Part shown: piece by piece, positions 41,999 to 51,719 of the stretch
Layout of the letters: the number at the start of each line of letters is the position of its first letter
Numbering within the stretch: the stretch's first letter is position 1
Origin: Bacteroidota bacterium
Lineage (GTDB): Bacteria; Bacteroidota; Bacteroidia; Sphingobacteriales; Sphingobacteriaceae
Reading direction: 5' to 3'
Assembly: GCA_023427985.1 (NCBI GenBank)
Contig: JAEYZM010000018.1
Span: forward strand, 124,001 to 188,000
Length of the DNA: 64,000 nucleotides
Translations under genes and position numbers: made by a program
The notes under the pieces: model-generated
Databases searched by the model: none
Seen by the model: only the letters and a program-made list of their open reading frames with translations
Told to the model about the DNA's origin: nothing

Positions 41999-44185
41999 TT
42001 ATTTTAAGAATAGTAATTCTCTGAATTTAGGCAATGGCCAATAACTATCACTTATTAATAACTCCAGTTTGTCTACATGATATCGAATCGGTTCGAAATG
42101 CGCTTTCACCTTTTCGTCATATGCAATTGCAAGTTTTCTAGTGTCACTAATCGTATTTGCTTTTTTGCGTTCTTCAGTCATCTCATTTGCGGCATTTTTA
42201 ATGAAGTTTACATGTTCTGAGATTTGTTTAATCAAATCTAATTGTGCTTCATAATTCGCTTTGCTTAATCCGATATCTTTTAATCCCTTAACATTTTCAA
42301 TTAATACATTTTGATAGGATATGGCAGCTGGAATGATTGTGTTAGTTACCAACTCTCCAATAATCCTCGACTCAATTTGCATTTTCTTCATGTAATTCTC
42401 TAACATGATTTCATGACGAGCATGAATTTCTACATCGTTGAATATTTGATTCTTTGTGAATAATTCAACAGTTTTTTTAGAAACGTACGCATCTAAAGCT
42501 TTTGGAGTAGTTTTAATATTAGATAGTCCTCGTTTAGCTGCTTCCTTTTCCCACTCAATACTGTAACCGTTCCCTTCAAATCGAATATTCTTAGAATCTT
42601 TGATATATTTTTTAATTACTGTAAGTATAGCAACATCTTTTTTCTCTCCTTTATCTATTAAGACATCGACTTCTTTTTTAAATTGTTTTAGTTGCTCTGC
42701 CATTATACTATTCAACACTGTCATAGCAGCCGATGAATTTGCCGATGACCCTACTGCTCTGAATTCAAATTTATTTCCTGTAAATGCAAATGGCGAAGTT
42801 CTATTTCTGTCCGTATTATCTAATAAAATCTGTGGAATCTTGGGTATTCCTAACCACATTGAATTATTGGTGTCGGCTTGTTTGTTAATTTTTGCCGACT
42901 CAATTTCATTGAGGACTTCATCCAATTGTGAACCAAGGAAGATTGAGATGATTGCTGGCGGCGCTTCATTTGCACCCAGTCTATGATCGTTATTGATCGA
43001 TGAAATGCTTGCTCTTAGTAAATCGGCATGTTCATGTACTGCCTTAATTGTGTTGACAAAAAATGTCAAGAACATCAAATTGTTTTTTGGTGTTTTGCCA
43101 GGTGCTAATAAATTTTTACCTGTATCAGTTATTAATGACCAGTTATTGTGTTTTCCAGAACCATTGACACCTGCATATGGCTTTTCATGCAATAAAACCT
43201 TAAATCCATGCTTACGCGCAACTTTATCCATCAAGTCCATCAACAACTGGTTATGATCAATTGCTAAATTAATTTCTTCATATATAGGCGCACATTCGTA
43301 TTGATTTGGTGCTACTTCATTATGTCTGGTTTTTAATGGAATTCCCAATTTGATTGATTCCATTTCTAATTCCGACATGTATGCCAAAACTCTATCGGGA
43401 ATTGAACCGAAATAATGATCTTCTAATTGTTGACCTTTTGCCGACATGTGTCCGAATAGTGTTCTGCCCGTTAACATCAAATCAGGTCTTGCATTATATA
43501 GCGCTAGATCAACTAAGAAATATTCTTGTTCTATTCCTAATGAAGCATTTACTTTATTTATGCTTTTGTCAAACAATTGACAGACCTCAACCGCAGCCTT
43601 ATCTAGAGAATGCAATGCTTTTAATAATGGAGCTTTATAATCTAAGGCTTCACCAGTGTATGAAACGAAAACTGTAGGTATGCATAAGGTTTTGGTCGAC
43701 TCGTTCTCCATAATAAATGCAGGAGAGGATGGATCCCATGCAGTATAGCCCCTTGCTTCAAAGGTATTTCTGATGCCGCCATTTGGAAAAGAAGAGGCAT
43801 CTGGTTCTTGTTGTACTAATGCATCTCCACTGAATTTCTCCAACGCTCTTCCGTCGCCACTTGGCTCGAAAAAGGAATCGTGTTTTTCTGCAGTGCTTCC
43901 TGTTAATGGTTGAAACCAATGCGTATAATGTGTTACCCCTCTGTCTATAGCCCATGCCTTCATTGCAACTGCAATCTGGTCAGCTAATGATCGATCAATG
44001 CCATTAGATGTGGTGATGCTCTCTTCTAATGCAGTATATGCATCTTTAGATAGATACTGACGCATCTTGTTCCTATCAAAGACATTTATTGCATAAATAT
44101 CTGATAATCTGTTGGTATTGGGCTTAACAGTAATGCTTTTTCTGTTTTGCAATACATCAAGGGCTTTAAAGCGTAATGAAGACAT
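41999..44185 (-). CDS. glnN: Glutamine synthetase type III
   Basis: 728 aa, the length of GSIII (about 700-730) rather than GSI (470). Makes glutamine from glutamate, ammonia and ATP. GSIII features: 'TEKHDSFFEP'-like segment (here AEKHDSFFEPSGDG), 'GGIRNTFEARGYTAWDPSSP', 'LGIEQEYFLVD', 'HYFGSIPDRVLAYM', 'IPLKTRHNEVAPNQYECAPI', 'NGSGKHNNWSL', 'RLGANEAPPAIISIFLG', 'NRTSPFAFTGNKFEFRAVGS'. GSIII is the common form in Bacteroidota. Own promoter and terminator, so probably a single-gene unit. Confidence 0.95.
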   Translation of the reverse strand: MSSLRFKALDVLQNRKSITVKPNTNRLSDIYAINVFDRNKMRQYLSKDAYTALEESITTSNGIDRSLADQIAVAMKAWAIDRGVTHYTHWFQPLTGSTAEKHDSFFEPSGDGRALEKFSGDALVQQEPDASSFPNGGIRNTFEARGYTAWDPSSPAFIMENESTKTLCIPTVFVSYTGEALDYKAPLLKALHSLDKAAVEVCQLFDKSINKVNASLGIEQEYFLVDLALYNARPDLMLTGRTLFGHMSAKGQQLEDHYFGSIPDRVLAYMSELEMESIKLGIPLKTRHNEVAPNQYECAPIYEEINLAIDHNQLLMDLMDKVARKHGFKVLLHEKPYAGVNGSGKHNNWSLITDTGKNLLAPGKTPKNNLMFLTFFVNTIKAVHEHADLLRASISSINNDHRLGANEAPPAIISIFLGSQLDEVLNEIESAKINKQADTNNSMWLGIPKIPQILLDNTDRNRTSPFAFTGNKFEFRAVGSSANSSAAMTVLNSIMAEQLKQFKKEVDVLIDKGEKKDVAILTVIKKYIKDSKNIRFEGNGYSIEWEKEAAKRGLSNIKTTPKALDAYVSKKTVELFTKNQIFNDVEIHARHEIMLENYMKKMQIESRIIGELVTNTIIPAAISYQNVLIENVKGLKDIGLSKANYEAQLDLIKQISEHVNFIKNAANEMTEERKKANTISDTRKLAIAYDEKVKAHFEPIRYHVDKLELLISDSYWPLPKFRELLFLK

Positions 44186-44214
44186 GATTTTATGGGTTTT
44201 TTAGAAATACTGTG

Positions 44215-44222
44215 CAAAAATA
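44215..44222 (-). promoter_or_regulatory. Candidate -7 promoter element of glnN
   Basis: Minus-strand TATTTTTG (44222-44215) preceded by CTC; a second, longer CTCTATTTTTTTTG lies about 20 bases further upstream. Leader about 25 bases. Confidence 0.6.
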
Positions 44223-44351
44223 GAGTATTTTTCAAAAAAAATAGAGTGATTTATCCGAAATGACTAAAATATTTTTAACATTTTAACAAAAAAGTAGGTG
44301 ATTTGGTCAAAATCATTAAAAATACAAGTATTTTCAATTTCTATACTTTCC

Positions 44352-44359
44352 TATATTTG
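44352..44359 (+). promoter_or_regulatory. Candidate -7 promoter element of the flippase gene
   Basis: TATATTTG fits TAnnTTTG and sits 4 bases before the GTG at 44364, which supports that GTG as the start of a nearly leaderless transcript. Confidence 0.5.
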
Positions 44360-44363
44360 TTTT

Positions 44364-45794
44364 GTGATAAACTATCTTAAGCTTCAAAAGGAATCTTTAT
44401 TTCTATACCTAAACAATGCTTTGGTTGCTATTTTAAGTTTTGCTAGCATAGCAATTTTATCGCATTACTTAATTCCATATGAATATGGTAAATTTAGATA
44501 CGCTTTAAGTTTAGTAAATATCTCTACATCAATAGGCGCATTAGGTCTTGCTCAAAGCATTTATTATTTTTTAAATTCATCGACAAATAAAAACGAAGAA
44601 TACCAATACATCAATGCTTCTAGGGTGATACTATTGTTCACTTCTTTGCTAGCTGGATTTGTTTTGTTCCTTATAACAATCGCTTTCCCATTACCAGGGT
44701 TTAACATTAATTTATTCAATATTTTCTTAATTGTTTTAATATCAGTTTTACAAATTACTGAATTGAATATCTTTATAAAAAACAAGTTCACTTTCTACTA
44801 TTTCACTAATATTATTAGTTCTTACATCATAAGAATTGCTCTCTTTTATTATGCTTATACTGAAAATGTGAAGCTCGATGTATATATTCAAATATGGTTG
44901 TTCAATGTATTATTAAGCGCATTTATAAATCAAATCTTTATCGAATACATTTACAAAAATGAAAAGTTTGTTCTGTTAATTTCTAAAATTAAGGATCTAT
45001 GGAAATATAGTCTTCCAATTGGACTTGGACTTTTTTTTGGAATCGTATTGGGACAAACAGATCGGTATATAGTTATAAGTTTTTTTAAAGACGCAGAAAA
45101 GCTAGCAATATTAAGCAATGCGAATTTTGAAATACCAATTATCTCTGCATTATATACATCCTTTTTTACTATTGCATTTCCTGGAATGCTCAAAGCTTTT
45201 GAAAATAAAGATGTCCATTCACTTATTTCTCAGAGGCATAATTATCAATTGAATGTATCATCGATATTATTCCCTATTTGTATAGCGCTAATCGTATTTA
45301 GTACTGAAATATTAACCTTTCTATTTGGCGATTTTTATCATAAAAGTGCAACTTTGTTTGCAATCTATTCCATTACTTATTTCTTCCGATTTACAAGCTA
45401 TCACGATCTTTTTTTAATAAGTGGAAGAACAAAGTTTATAGCATATATACAGGCTGTTGAAATGTTTTTTCACATTTTACTTTGCACGTTGTTTATTTAT
45501 TGGTTCGATGTGTTGGGAGCCAGCATCGCAGTCTTAGTTACAAATTTCTTATATTTCTTAGTTTCTAGTTATCTTGGTGCAAAAACATGCAAAATACCAT
45601 TGCATAAACTATACCCTAACAAACAATTGTTGTTTAATTTGTTGATTTCAATTGTTGTAGTATCTCCATTTTATCTGATCATACATTTACAAGAAAATCT
45701 TTATTTGAAAATTATTTTCATTGCAGTTTATTGTACTTTCGCTACATTAACCTTGTTTTATCTTCAATTTAATAAAAAGAAAAATGCTGTTTGA
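44364..45794 (+). CDS. Polysaccharide biosynthesis flippase (MOP/Wzx-like)
   Basis: 476 aa from GTG 44364; an upstream in-frame GTG at 44298 lies before the -7 element and is less likely. About 12-14 membrane helices with 'NNALVAILSFASIAILSHYL' and 'YEYGKFRYALSLVNIST' at the start, typical of the oligosaccharide flippases that move lipid-linked sugar units across the inner membrane. No glycosyltransferase is adjacent. Its end overlaps the following FemAB/GNAT-like gene by 11 bp, so they act in one unit. Confidence 0.85.
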   Translation: MINYLKLQKESLFLYLNNALVAILSFASIAILSHYLIPYEYGKFRYALSLVNISTSIGALGLAQSIYYFLNSSTNKNEEYQYINASRVILLFTSLLAGFVLFLITIAFPLPGFNINLFNIFLIVLISVLQITELNIFIKNKFTFYYFTNIISSYIIRIALFYYAYTENVKLDVYIQIWLFNVLLSAFINQIFIEYIYKNEKFVLLISKIKDLWKYSLPIGLGLFFGIVLGQTDRYIVISFFKDAEKLAILSNANFEIPIISALYTSFFTIAFPGMLKAFENKDVHSLISQRHNYQLNVSSILFPICIALIVFSTEILTFLFGDFYHKSATLFAIYSITYFFRFTSYHDLFLISGRTKFIAYIQAVEMFFHILLCTLFIYWFDVLGASIAVLVTNFLYFLVSSYLGAKTCKIPLHKLYPNKQLLFNLLISIVVVSPFYLIIHLQENLYLKIIFIAVYCTFATLTLFYLQFNKKKNAV

Positions 45795-46725
45795 AAAGAT
45801 AGGAAAAGAGACCTGGTTGGACTTAATGAAAACAGAGCAGATTAATTTACTATATGCTCAATCTACCTTTCATGAGCGAATAACTAATGCGTATCATTCA
45901 TCTTGTAGTTATTTTGCAGTTACAGATAAATCGGGAATTGTCCTTGCATTGCCCATCCTACATCGTTCCAAAGATGCTAGTTTTTTAACGCATTTTTTTT
46001 ATCAATACATTTTTATCAACGAGCAGTTATCTGAACGAAAAAGAATTGAAGCGCTCAACCTTTTAGTTGAATCTTTATTGAAATTATTCGATAAAATTGA
46101 TTTCAAATTCGATACTAACTTTAATGATATTAGAGCATTTACATGGAACGGCTTTCAGAACTCTACGTATTATACTTATATAATTCAGTTAACAGAGCAG
46201 TTAAATTATTCCGATAATATCAACCGGCAATTAAAAAAATACAAATCGGATTATTATGTCGATGTAGTGGAAGACATTAAAGATGTACAACACTATATTC
46301 AAGTACAAATTGATGATATGATCAAAAATGGCATGTCAACAAAAGAGCGAAAATCTATTGAAAGATGGCTAATGGAAAGTATCAAGTCAAAACAAGCCGA
46401 TCTGTTTCAATTAAAAAATAATGAAAATACTTCTATTGGTTCTGCAATTTACCTTAAAGACGATTCAAAAGCTTATTTAATTGCAACAATGTCTAAAGAC
46501 GCATCTCAAGTTCTACTCTACGATTATGTGTTTAATTATTACAAATCTCAAGGACTGCAATCCATCGATTTATTAGGGGGGAATATCCCCAATATAGCCA
46601 TCTATAAATCTCAATTCGACGCACAATTAAAATCCTACATTATTGTTTCTTATCGAAAAAACAAATTATGGGAGCAAATAAAATCCACATTAAAGTTGAA
46701 AATTAAGTCGATGTTGAACAAATAG
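45784..46725 (+). CDS. FemAB/GNAT-fold acyltransferase-like protein
   Basis: 313 aa, soluble. Pattern of the FemAB-like double-GNAT families: an N-terminal half with 'HSSCSYFAVTDKSGIVLALP' and a C-terminal half with 'GSAIYLKDDSKAYLIATMSK', 'LLYDYVFNYYKSQGLQSIDL', 'NIAIYKSQFDAQLKSYIIVS', the last being typical of FemAB-like proteins in envelope loci. It may aminoacylate or acylate an envelope precursor moved by the flippase. Substrate unknown. Confidence 0.65.
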   Translation: MLFEKIGKETWLDLMKTEQINLLYAQSTFHERITNAYHSSCSYFAVTDKSGIVLALPILHRSKDASFLTHFFYQYIFINEQLSERKRIEALNLLVESLLKLFDKIDFKFDTNFNDIRAFTWNGFQNSTYYTYIIQLTEQLNYSDNINRQLKKYKSDYYVDVVEDIKDVQHYIQVQIDDMIKNGMSTKERKSIERWLMESIKSKQADLFQLKNNENTSIGSAIYLKDDSKAYLIATMSKDASQVLLYDYVFNYYKSQGLQSIDLLGGNIPNIAIYKSQFDAQLKSYIIVSYRKNKLWEQIKSTLKLKIKSMLNK

Positions 46726-46731
46726 TTTTAC

Positions 46732-46739
46732 TACCTTTG
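46732..46739 (+). promoter_or_regulatory. Candidate -7 promoter element of purL
   Basis: TACCTTTG fits TAnnTTTG, 23 bases before the TTG start of purL. A TTG lies 15 bases upstream, closer than the usual 19-21. Confidence 0.55.
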
Positions 46740-46762
46740 TATGCCGATAAAATCAGTATATT

Positions 46763-48988
46763 TTGGAAAATAATCAGTTAACCACCGTTGAAACAGCCAA
46801 AGAATTAGGACTGTTACCAGAAGAATTCGAAAAAATCAAAGAAATTTTAGGACGTACTCCCAACTTCACTGAGTTGAGCATTTTCTCTGTGATGTGGAGC
46901 GAGCATTGTTCGTATAAAAATTCAATAGTTTGGTTAAAAACATTACCAAAAGATGGACCGCGTATGCTTGCAAAAGCAGGAGAGGAGAATGCTGGACTTG
47001 TAGACATTGGCGATGGATTAGCATGCGCGTTCAAAATTGAATCGCACAATCACCCATCAGCATTAGAACCTTATCAAGGTGCCGCAACTGGAGTTGGTGG
47101 TATCAATCGAGATATTTTCACAATGGGTGCTCGCCCAATTGCTCAATTAAACTCATTGCGCTTTGGTGATTTAAAATTAGATCGCACAAAATGGTTAATC
47201 AAAGGTGTTGTAAAAGGAATTGGCGATTATGGCAATGCCTTTGGAATACCTACGGTTGGCGGCGAAGTGTTTTTCGATGAGTGCTACAACATCAACCCAC
47301 TCGTAAACGCTATGTCTGCGGGAATTGTAAAAGTTGGTGAAACAATTTCAGCTACTTCTTATGGTGTTGGAAATCCAGTATATATCGTTGGTTCAGCTAC
47401 TGGTAAGGATGGTATACACGGTGCTGCATTTGCATCTAAAGACATTACGGAAGATTCGGTTAATGATTTGCCTGCAGTTCAAGTCGGTGATCCATTCCAA
47501 GAGAAGTTATTGTTGGAAGCAACATTAGAAGTGATAAAAACTGGAGCAGTTGTGGGTATGCAAGACATGGGTGCAGCAGGTATCATCTGTTCAAACTCTG
47601 AAATGTCGGCAAAAGGCGAACATGGAATGGTGATTTATCTCGATAAAGTGCCTACGCGTCAAGCCAATATGAAACCTTACGAAATCCTACTTTCTGAATC
47701 GCAAGAGCGTATGCTTATCGTGGTTCAAAAAGGTAGAGAGAAAGAAGTGGAAGCAATTTTCGATAAATGGGATTTGAATTGTGCAATCATTGGGGAAGTT
47801 ACAGATACCAAACGTTTGCACTATTATATGAACGGTGAGTTGGTGGCCGATGTTCCGGCGGAAGATCTAGTTTTGGGCGGAGGTGCTCCTGTATATCATA
47901 GAGAATTCAAAGAACCAGAATACTTTGCGAAGAATAAAGAATTTAGAATGGATAGCGTTAAAGAGCCAGCCGATCTAAAAGCGGTAGCTAAATTTTTAAC
48001 GAAACATCCAAATATTGCCTCTAAACGTTGGGTGATCAATCAATACGACTCAATGGTAGGGACAATTAATATGTCAACGAATGCACCTTCCGATGCTGCA
48101 GTTGTAAATATTAAAGGAACTGATAAAGCAATTACCTTAACTGTCGATTGCAATTCAAGATATGTTTATGCCGATCCTGAACAAGGCTGTGCCATTGCAG
48201 TTGCTGAAGCAGCTCGTAATATCACTTGTTCTGGTGCAGAACCTGTAGCCATTACCAATTGCTTGAATTTTGGTAATCCATACAATCCAGAAGTTTACTG
48301 GCAGTTTGTGGGTGCAATCAAAGGTATGGGCGCTGCTTGTTCTAAATTCCAAACACCAGTTACTGGTGGTAACGTGAGTTTTTACAATCAGTCTTCAGAT
48401 GAAGGACCGGTATTCCCAACACCAACCATTGGCATGCTAGGAGTAATGGATTCCAAGTCAACTCGTATGACCTTGAATTTCAAGAATGAAGGCGACTTCA
48501 TTTATTTAATTGGTGAAAGTAGAAACGATATCAATTCTTCCGAATACTTAGCTTCTTACCACGGTATTAAAGCTTCACCTGCACCTTATTTTGATCTTGA
48601 AGTAGAATATGCAACACATCAGGTTATCAAAGACTTAATTAAAAATCAATTGATCAAGTCGGCACACGATGTTTCCGATGGTGGTTTGTTCACAGCGTTG
48701 CTTGAATCATCGTATACCAACAACTTAGGATTCAGTGTATTTAGCGATGAAAATATTAGAAAAGACGCCTTCTTATTTGGCGAATCACAAGGTAGAATTG
48801 TCGTATCGGTAAGTCCAGAAGCACGTGAATCATTTATTGAATTCATGTCATTAAATCCTGTGGAATATAGTTATTTAGGTGTTGTTACTTTAGGTGAAAT
48901 TCATGTCGATAATGATAATTATGGTGATGTTGCTGAATACAAGCATCAACACGAACATGCATTAGAAGAGATAATTGAATCCAACTAA
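46763..48988 (+). CDS. purL: Phosphoribosylformylglycinamidine synthase subunit PurL (small type)
   Basis: 741 aa: the small PurL that works with separate PurQ and PurS, not the 1300-aa fused form. Makes FGAM from FGAR, ATP and glutamine-derived ammonia. TTG start at 46763, as there is no in-frame ATG before 'VMWSEHCSYKNS' at about 42-53. Motifs: 'KIESHNHPSALEPYQGAATG', 'GGVGGINRD'-type loop, 'VGDPFQEKLLLEATLEV', 'MQDMGAAGIICSNSEMS', 'TGGNVSFYNQS', 'HDVSDGGLFTALLES'. The next step enzyme, PurM, is at 38.2 kb. Confidence 0.95.
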   Translation: MENNQLTTVETAKELGLLPEEFEKIKEILGRTPNFTELSIFSVMWSEHCSYKNSIVWLKTLPKDGPRMLAKAGEENAGLVDIGDGLACAFKIESHNHPSALEPYQGAATGVGGINRDIFTMGARPIAQLNSLRFGDLKLDRTKWLIKGVVKGIGDYGNAFGIPTVGGEVFFDECYNINPLVNAMSAGIVKVGETISATSYGVGNPVYIVGSATGKDGIHGAAFASKDITEDSVNDLPAVQVGDPFQEKLLLEATLEVIKTGAVVGMQDMGAAGIICSNSEMSAKGEHGMVIYLDKVPTRQANMKPYEILLSESQERMLIVVQKGREKEVEAIFDKWDLNCAIIGEVTDTKRLHYYMNGELVADVPAEDLVLGGGAPVYHREFKEPEYFAKNKEFRMDSVKEPADLKAVAKFLTKHPNIASKRWVINQYDSMVGTINMSTNAPSDAAVVNIKGTDKAITLTVDCNSRYVYADPEQGCAIAVAEAARNITCSGAEPVAITNCLNFGNPYNPEVYWQFVGAIKGMGAACSKFQTPVTGGNVSFYNQSSDEGPVFPTPTIGMLGVMDSKSTRMTLNFKNEGDFIYLIGESRNDINSSEYLASYHGIKASPAPYFDLEVEYATHQVIKDLIKNQLIKSAHDVSDGGLFTALLESSYTNNLGFSVFSDENIRKDAFLFGESQGRIVVSVSPEARESFIEFMSLNPVEYSYLGVVTLGEIHVDNDNYGDVAEYKHQHEHALEEIIESN

Positions 48989-49703
48989 TTTGAAAGACAC
49001 CAAGTTTAGATTTAAACAATTCACAATAGAACAAGATCGCTGCACGATGAAAATCGGCAGCGATGCTGTTTTAATGGGTTCCTTACTATCGATAACAAAT
49101 CCAAGTTCAAGTGTTTTGGAAATCGGAAGCTCAACCGGAGTAATTGGCTTAATGTTAGCTCAACGATTCCCAGACATAAATGTTAAAGCCATAGAAATTG
49201 ATGCAGCTAGTACCCAGGTTTCCAAAGAGAATTTCAAGAATTCAAATTGGGGGGACCGACTAGAGTCAATTCATGCCGACTTTTTAACTTATCAATTCAA
49301 TACAACTTACCATCACATTCTAAGTAATCCGCCTTATTTTTTAAACGCTTTAAAGTCGGATCGAGCGGAAAAGAATATGGCCAAACACATCGATTGGAAT
49401 TTATTTCAAGAATGGTTATTGAAGGCAGATGTATTGCTAAAAGATCATGGAATGCTATCATTTATCCTTCCCACATTGGCATTCGAAAAGACTGACGCTT
49501 ATTTAAAGTCCATGGGCTATAAACGATTTGAACATATTGCAATACAATCCTTTGAACATACTGAAGCAATACGACATTTATGCAGCTGGCAAAAGCAGGG
49601 ATTGGAAGATTGTGATACATCGACATTCGTTTTATACGAGGCTGAGAAAGTGCATTCAAAAGCGTATGTTCAAGCGCTTAAAGATTTTTTAATTATATTT
49701 TAG
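48975..49703 (+). CDS. tRNA1(Val) (adenine37-N6)-methyltransferase (TrmN6/YfiC-like)
   Basis: 242 aa. SAM-dependent N6-adenine methyltransferase: 'FRFKQFTIEQDRCTMKIGSD', SAM motif I 'VLEIGSSTGVIGLMLAQRFP', acidic 'KAIEIDAAS', catalytic NPPY in 'ILSNPPYFLNALKS', 'FILPTLAFEKTDAYLKSMGY'. This matches the YfiC/TrmN6 group that forms m6A37 in tRNA1(Val). Start is TTG at 48975 (14-bp overlap with purL) or TTG at 48990; neither has a Shine-Dalgarno site. Confidence 0.87.
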   Translation: MNPTNLKDTKFRFKQFTIEQDRCTMKIGSDAVLMGSLLSITNPSSSVLEIGSSTGVIGLMLAQRFPDINVKAIEIDAASTQVSKENFKNSNWGDRLESIHADFLTYQFNTTYHHILSNPPYFLNALKSDRAEKNMAKHIDWNLFQEWLLKADVLLKDHGMLSFILPTLAFEKTDAYLKSMGYKRFEHIAIQSFEHTEAIRHLCSWQKQGLEDCDTSTFVLYEAEKVHSKAYVQALKDFLIIF

Positions 49704-49704
49704 C

Positions 49705-50223
49705 ATGAAAATAGGCCTACTTTCAGACACGCATTCGTATTTCCCAGAGGAAATTTTAGAGCATTTTACAAATGTGGATGAGATATGGCATGCTGGAGAT
49801 ATTGGGAATGCCGATGTGTTAGCTCGATTGAAATCCTTCAAGGCACTAAGGGCGGTGTATGGTAACATCGACCCACAAGAAATTCGAAAGGAATGTCCGT
49901 TAGATAATGTATTTGAGATCGAAGGGTTGAAAGTGTATATGACACATATTGGGGGATATCCGGGGAAGTATGGTGCTAGAGCAAAAGCGGTGATTTTGAA
50001 AGAGCAGCCTCGATTATTTATTTCGGGACATTCACATATTCTTAAAGTTATTCCAGATAAACAATTAAATTTGTTGCACTTGAATCCAGGTGCAGCGGGC
50101 AGGGAGGGCTTTCATAAAATCAGGACTTTAATGCGTTTTGCAATCGCAGATGCAAAGATTTATGATTTAGAAGTGATTGAATTAGGGGCTAGGGCGCTTG
50201 GTACAAAAAGTAAAATACAATAG
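49705..50223 (+). CDS. YfcE/MJ0936-family metallophosphoesterase
   Basis: 172 aa, compact calcineurin-like phosphoesterase with all metal motifs intact: LLSDTHS (D-x-H), HAGDIGN (GD), VYGNID (GN), THIGGYPG (H), SGHSHILK (GHxH). Such proteins hydrolyse phosphodiesters; the physiological substrate is unknown. Starts one base after the upstream methylase stop and 17 bp before fbp, so it is inside a purL-methylase-YfcE-fbp run. Confidence 0.9.
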   Translation: MKIGLLSDTHSYFPEEILEHFTNVDEIWHAGDIGNADVLARLKSFKALRAVYGNIDPQEIRKECPLDNVFEIEGLKVYMTHIGGYPGKYGARAKAVILKEQPRLFISGHSHILKVIPDKQLNLLHLNPGAAGREGFHKIRTLMRFAIADAKIYDLEVIELGARALGTKSKIQ

Positions 50224-50240
50224 AAACAAACACATAAGCA

Positions 50241-51263
50241 ATGTCGAATTTAACTACACTAGGCCAATTTATTATTGAAAAACAAGCGGATTTTCCATTT
50301 GCAAAAGGAGGGTTTTCGCGTTTGATTAGAGACTTAGCCATAGCCGCAAAAATTGTGAACCGAGAGGTGAACAAAGCGGGATTGGTGAATATTTTAGGTG
50401 AGACGGGCGATACGAATGTACAAGGTGAGCAGGTTAAAAAATTAGATGTTTTTGCAAACGAACAATTTATTGCTGCATTACACGCAGGTGGTGAGTGCTG
50501 CATGATTGTATCGGAAGAAAACGACGATGTTATTCCAATCGATACAAGCATTTCTAAAGATGCCAAGTACATCGTTTGTATTGATCCATTAGATGGTTCT
50601 TCGAACATCGATGTGAATGTATCCGTAGGAACAATTTTTGCAATTTATAGACGCCTTTCGGAAGATGGAATTTGTACTGCAGAAGAAGCCTTGCAGTCGG
50701 GTAAAGAAATGGTGGCGGCAGGTTATGTTATCTACGGTTCTTCAACAATGTTTGTATACTCTACTGGTAAGGGTGTGAACGGTTTTACATTGGATCCATC
50801 GATTGGTGAGTTTTGTTTGTCGCATCCCGATATGAAGATTCCAGAAAATGGTAAAGTGTATTCTATTAATGAAGGAAACTACATTCATTTTCCAGATGGG
50901 GTGAAGAAATATTTAAAGTATTGTCAAGAGATAGATGCGGATACAAATAGACCATATACATCAAGGTATATAGGTTCTATGGTGGCCGACTTTCATAGAA
51001 ATTTATTAAAAGGTGGGGTATTTATTTATCCATCTTCGTATGGAGCACCATCAGGAAAATTGAGATTGATTTACGAGTGCAATCCATTGTCGTATTTAAT
51101 AGAACAAGCGGGCGGTAAAGCTACAGATGGTTATAATAGGATATTAGACCTACCTGTTACACACTTACACCAGCGTACACCAATTTTTATTGGTTCGCCA
51201 AAAATGGTGGAGAAAGCCGAAGAATTTATGGCGATACACTCACCCGTTGAAAAGGTTCTCTGA
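50241..51263 (+). CDS. fbp: Fructose-1,6-bisphosphatase class I
   Basis: 340 aa. Hydrolyses fructose-1,6-bisphosphate in gluconeogenesis. Metal and substrate motifs: 'GGECCMIVSEENDDVIP', 'CIDPLDGSSNIDVNVSVGTI', 'YVIYGSSTMFVYSTG', 'SRYIGSMVADFHRNLLKGGV', 'PSGKLRLIYECNPLSYLIEQAGG'. Same strand and close spacing as the upstream phosphoesterase. Its 3' end overlaps the convergent rnhA by 24 bp; there is no terminator hairpin between them. Confidence 0.96.
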   Translation: MSNLTTLGQFIIEKQADFPFAKGGFSRLIRDLAIAAKIVNREVNKAGLVNILGETGDTNVQGEQVKKLDVFANEQFIAALHAGGECCMIVSEENDDVIPIDTSISKDAKYIVCIDPLDGSSNIDVNVSVGTIFAIYRRLSEDGICTAEEALQSGKEMVAAGYVIYGSSTMFVYSTGKGVNGFTLDPSIGEFCLSHPDMKIPENGKVYSINEGNYIHFPDGVKKYLKYCQEIDADTNRPYTSRYIGSMVADFHRNLLKGGVFIYPSSYGAPSGKLRLIYECNPLSYLIEQAGGKATDGYNRILDLPVTHLHQRTPIFIGSPKMVEKAEEFMAIHSPVEKVL

Positions 51264-51719
51264 GTCTTTTTCTTGTTCGTAAACTTCGTCTATTAACAAC
51301 TGAGTTTGTTCCGATGCTGCGACTGCCAAACGGTCGCAGCGTTCGTTTTCTGCGTGTCCGTTATGACCTTTTATCCAATGGAATTTAACGTTATGTTTCC
51401 TGTAAGCGTTTAAAAAACGTATCCAAAGGTCTTTGTTCTTTTTATTCTTAAAACCAGTTTTTAACCAATTAAAAAGCCAACCTTTTTCCACTGCTTCTAC
51501 TACGTATTTAGAATCACTGATAACGGTAACATCGGCCTTAGCTAATTTTATTTCTTCTAAACCTTTAATTACAGCAAGCAATTCCATACGGTTGTTGGTC
51601 GTTAATCTAAATCCTTCCGAAAGTTCTTTATAATGATTACCGGCTTTCAATACCACTCCGTATCCACCAGGACCTGGATTTCCCTTAGCTGCACCATCGG
51701 TATATAAAAATATTTTCAT
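51240..51719 (-). CDS. rnhA: Ribonuclease HI
   Basis: 159 aa. Cuts the RNA of RNA-DNA hybrids. Catalytic DEDD set visible: D8 in YTDGAAKGNPGPGG, Glu in TTNNRMELLAVI, Asp in ISDSKYVVEAV, and Asp in NERCDRLAVAA, plus 'HWIKGHNGHAENE' with the conserved His. Starts directly after the TAG of the upstream glycosyltransferase-like gene (TAGATG), so coupled translation is likely; its 3' end overlaps fbp in antisense. Confidence 0.95.
   Translation of the reverse strand: MKIFLYTDGAAKGNPGPGGYGVVLKAGNHYKELSEGFRLTTNNRMELLAVIKGLEEIKLAKADVTVISDSKYVVEAVEKGWLFNWLKTGFKNKKNKDLWIRFLNAYRKHNVKFHWIKGHNGHAENERCDRLAVAASEQTQLLIDEVYEQEKDSENLFNG

Noticed and set aside
44298..44363. Upstream GTG start for the flippase
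   Set aside because: The extension lies upstream of and across a good -7 element and adds residues with no family support.
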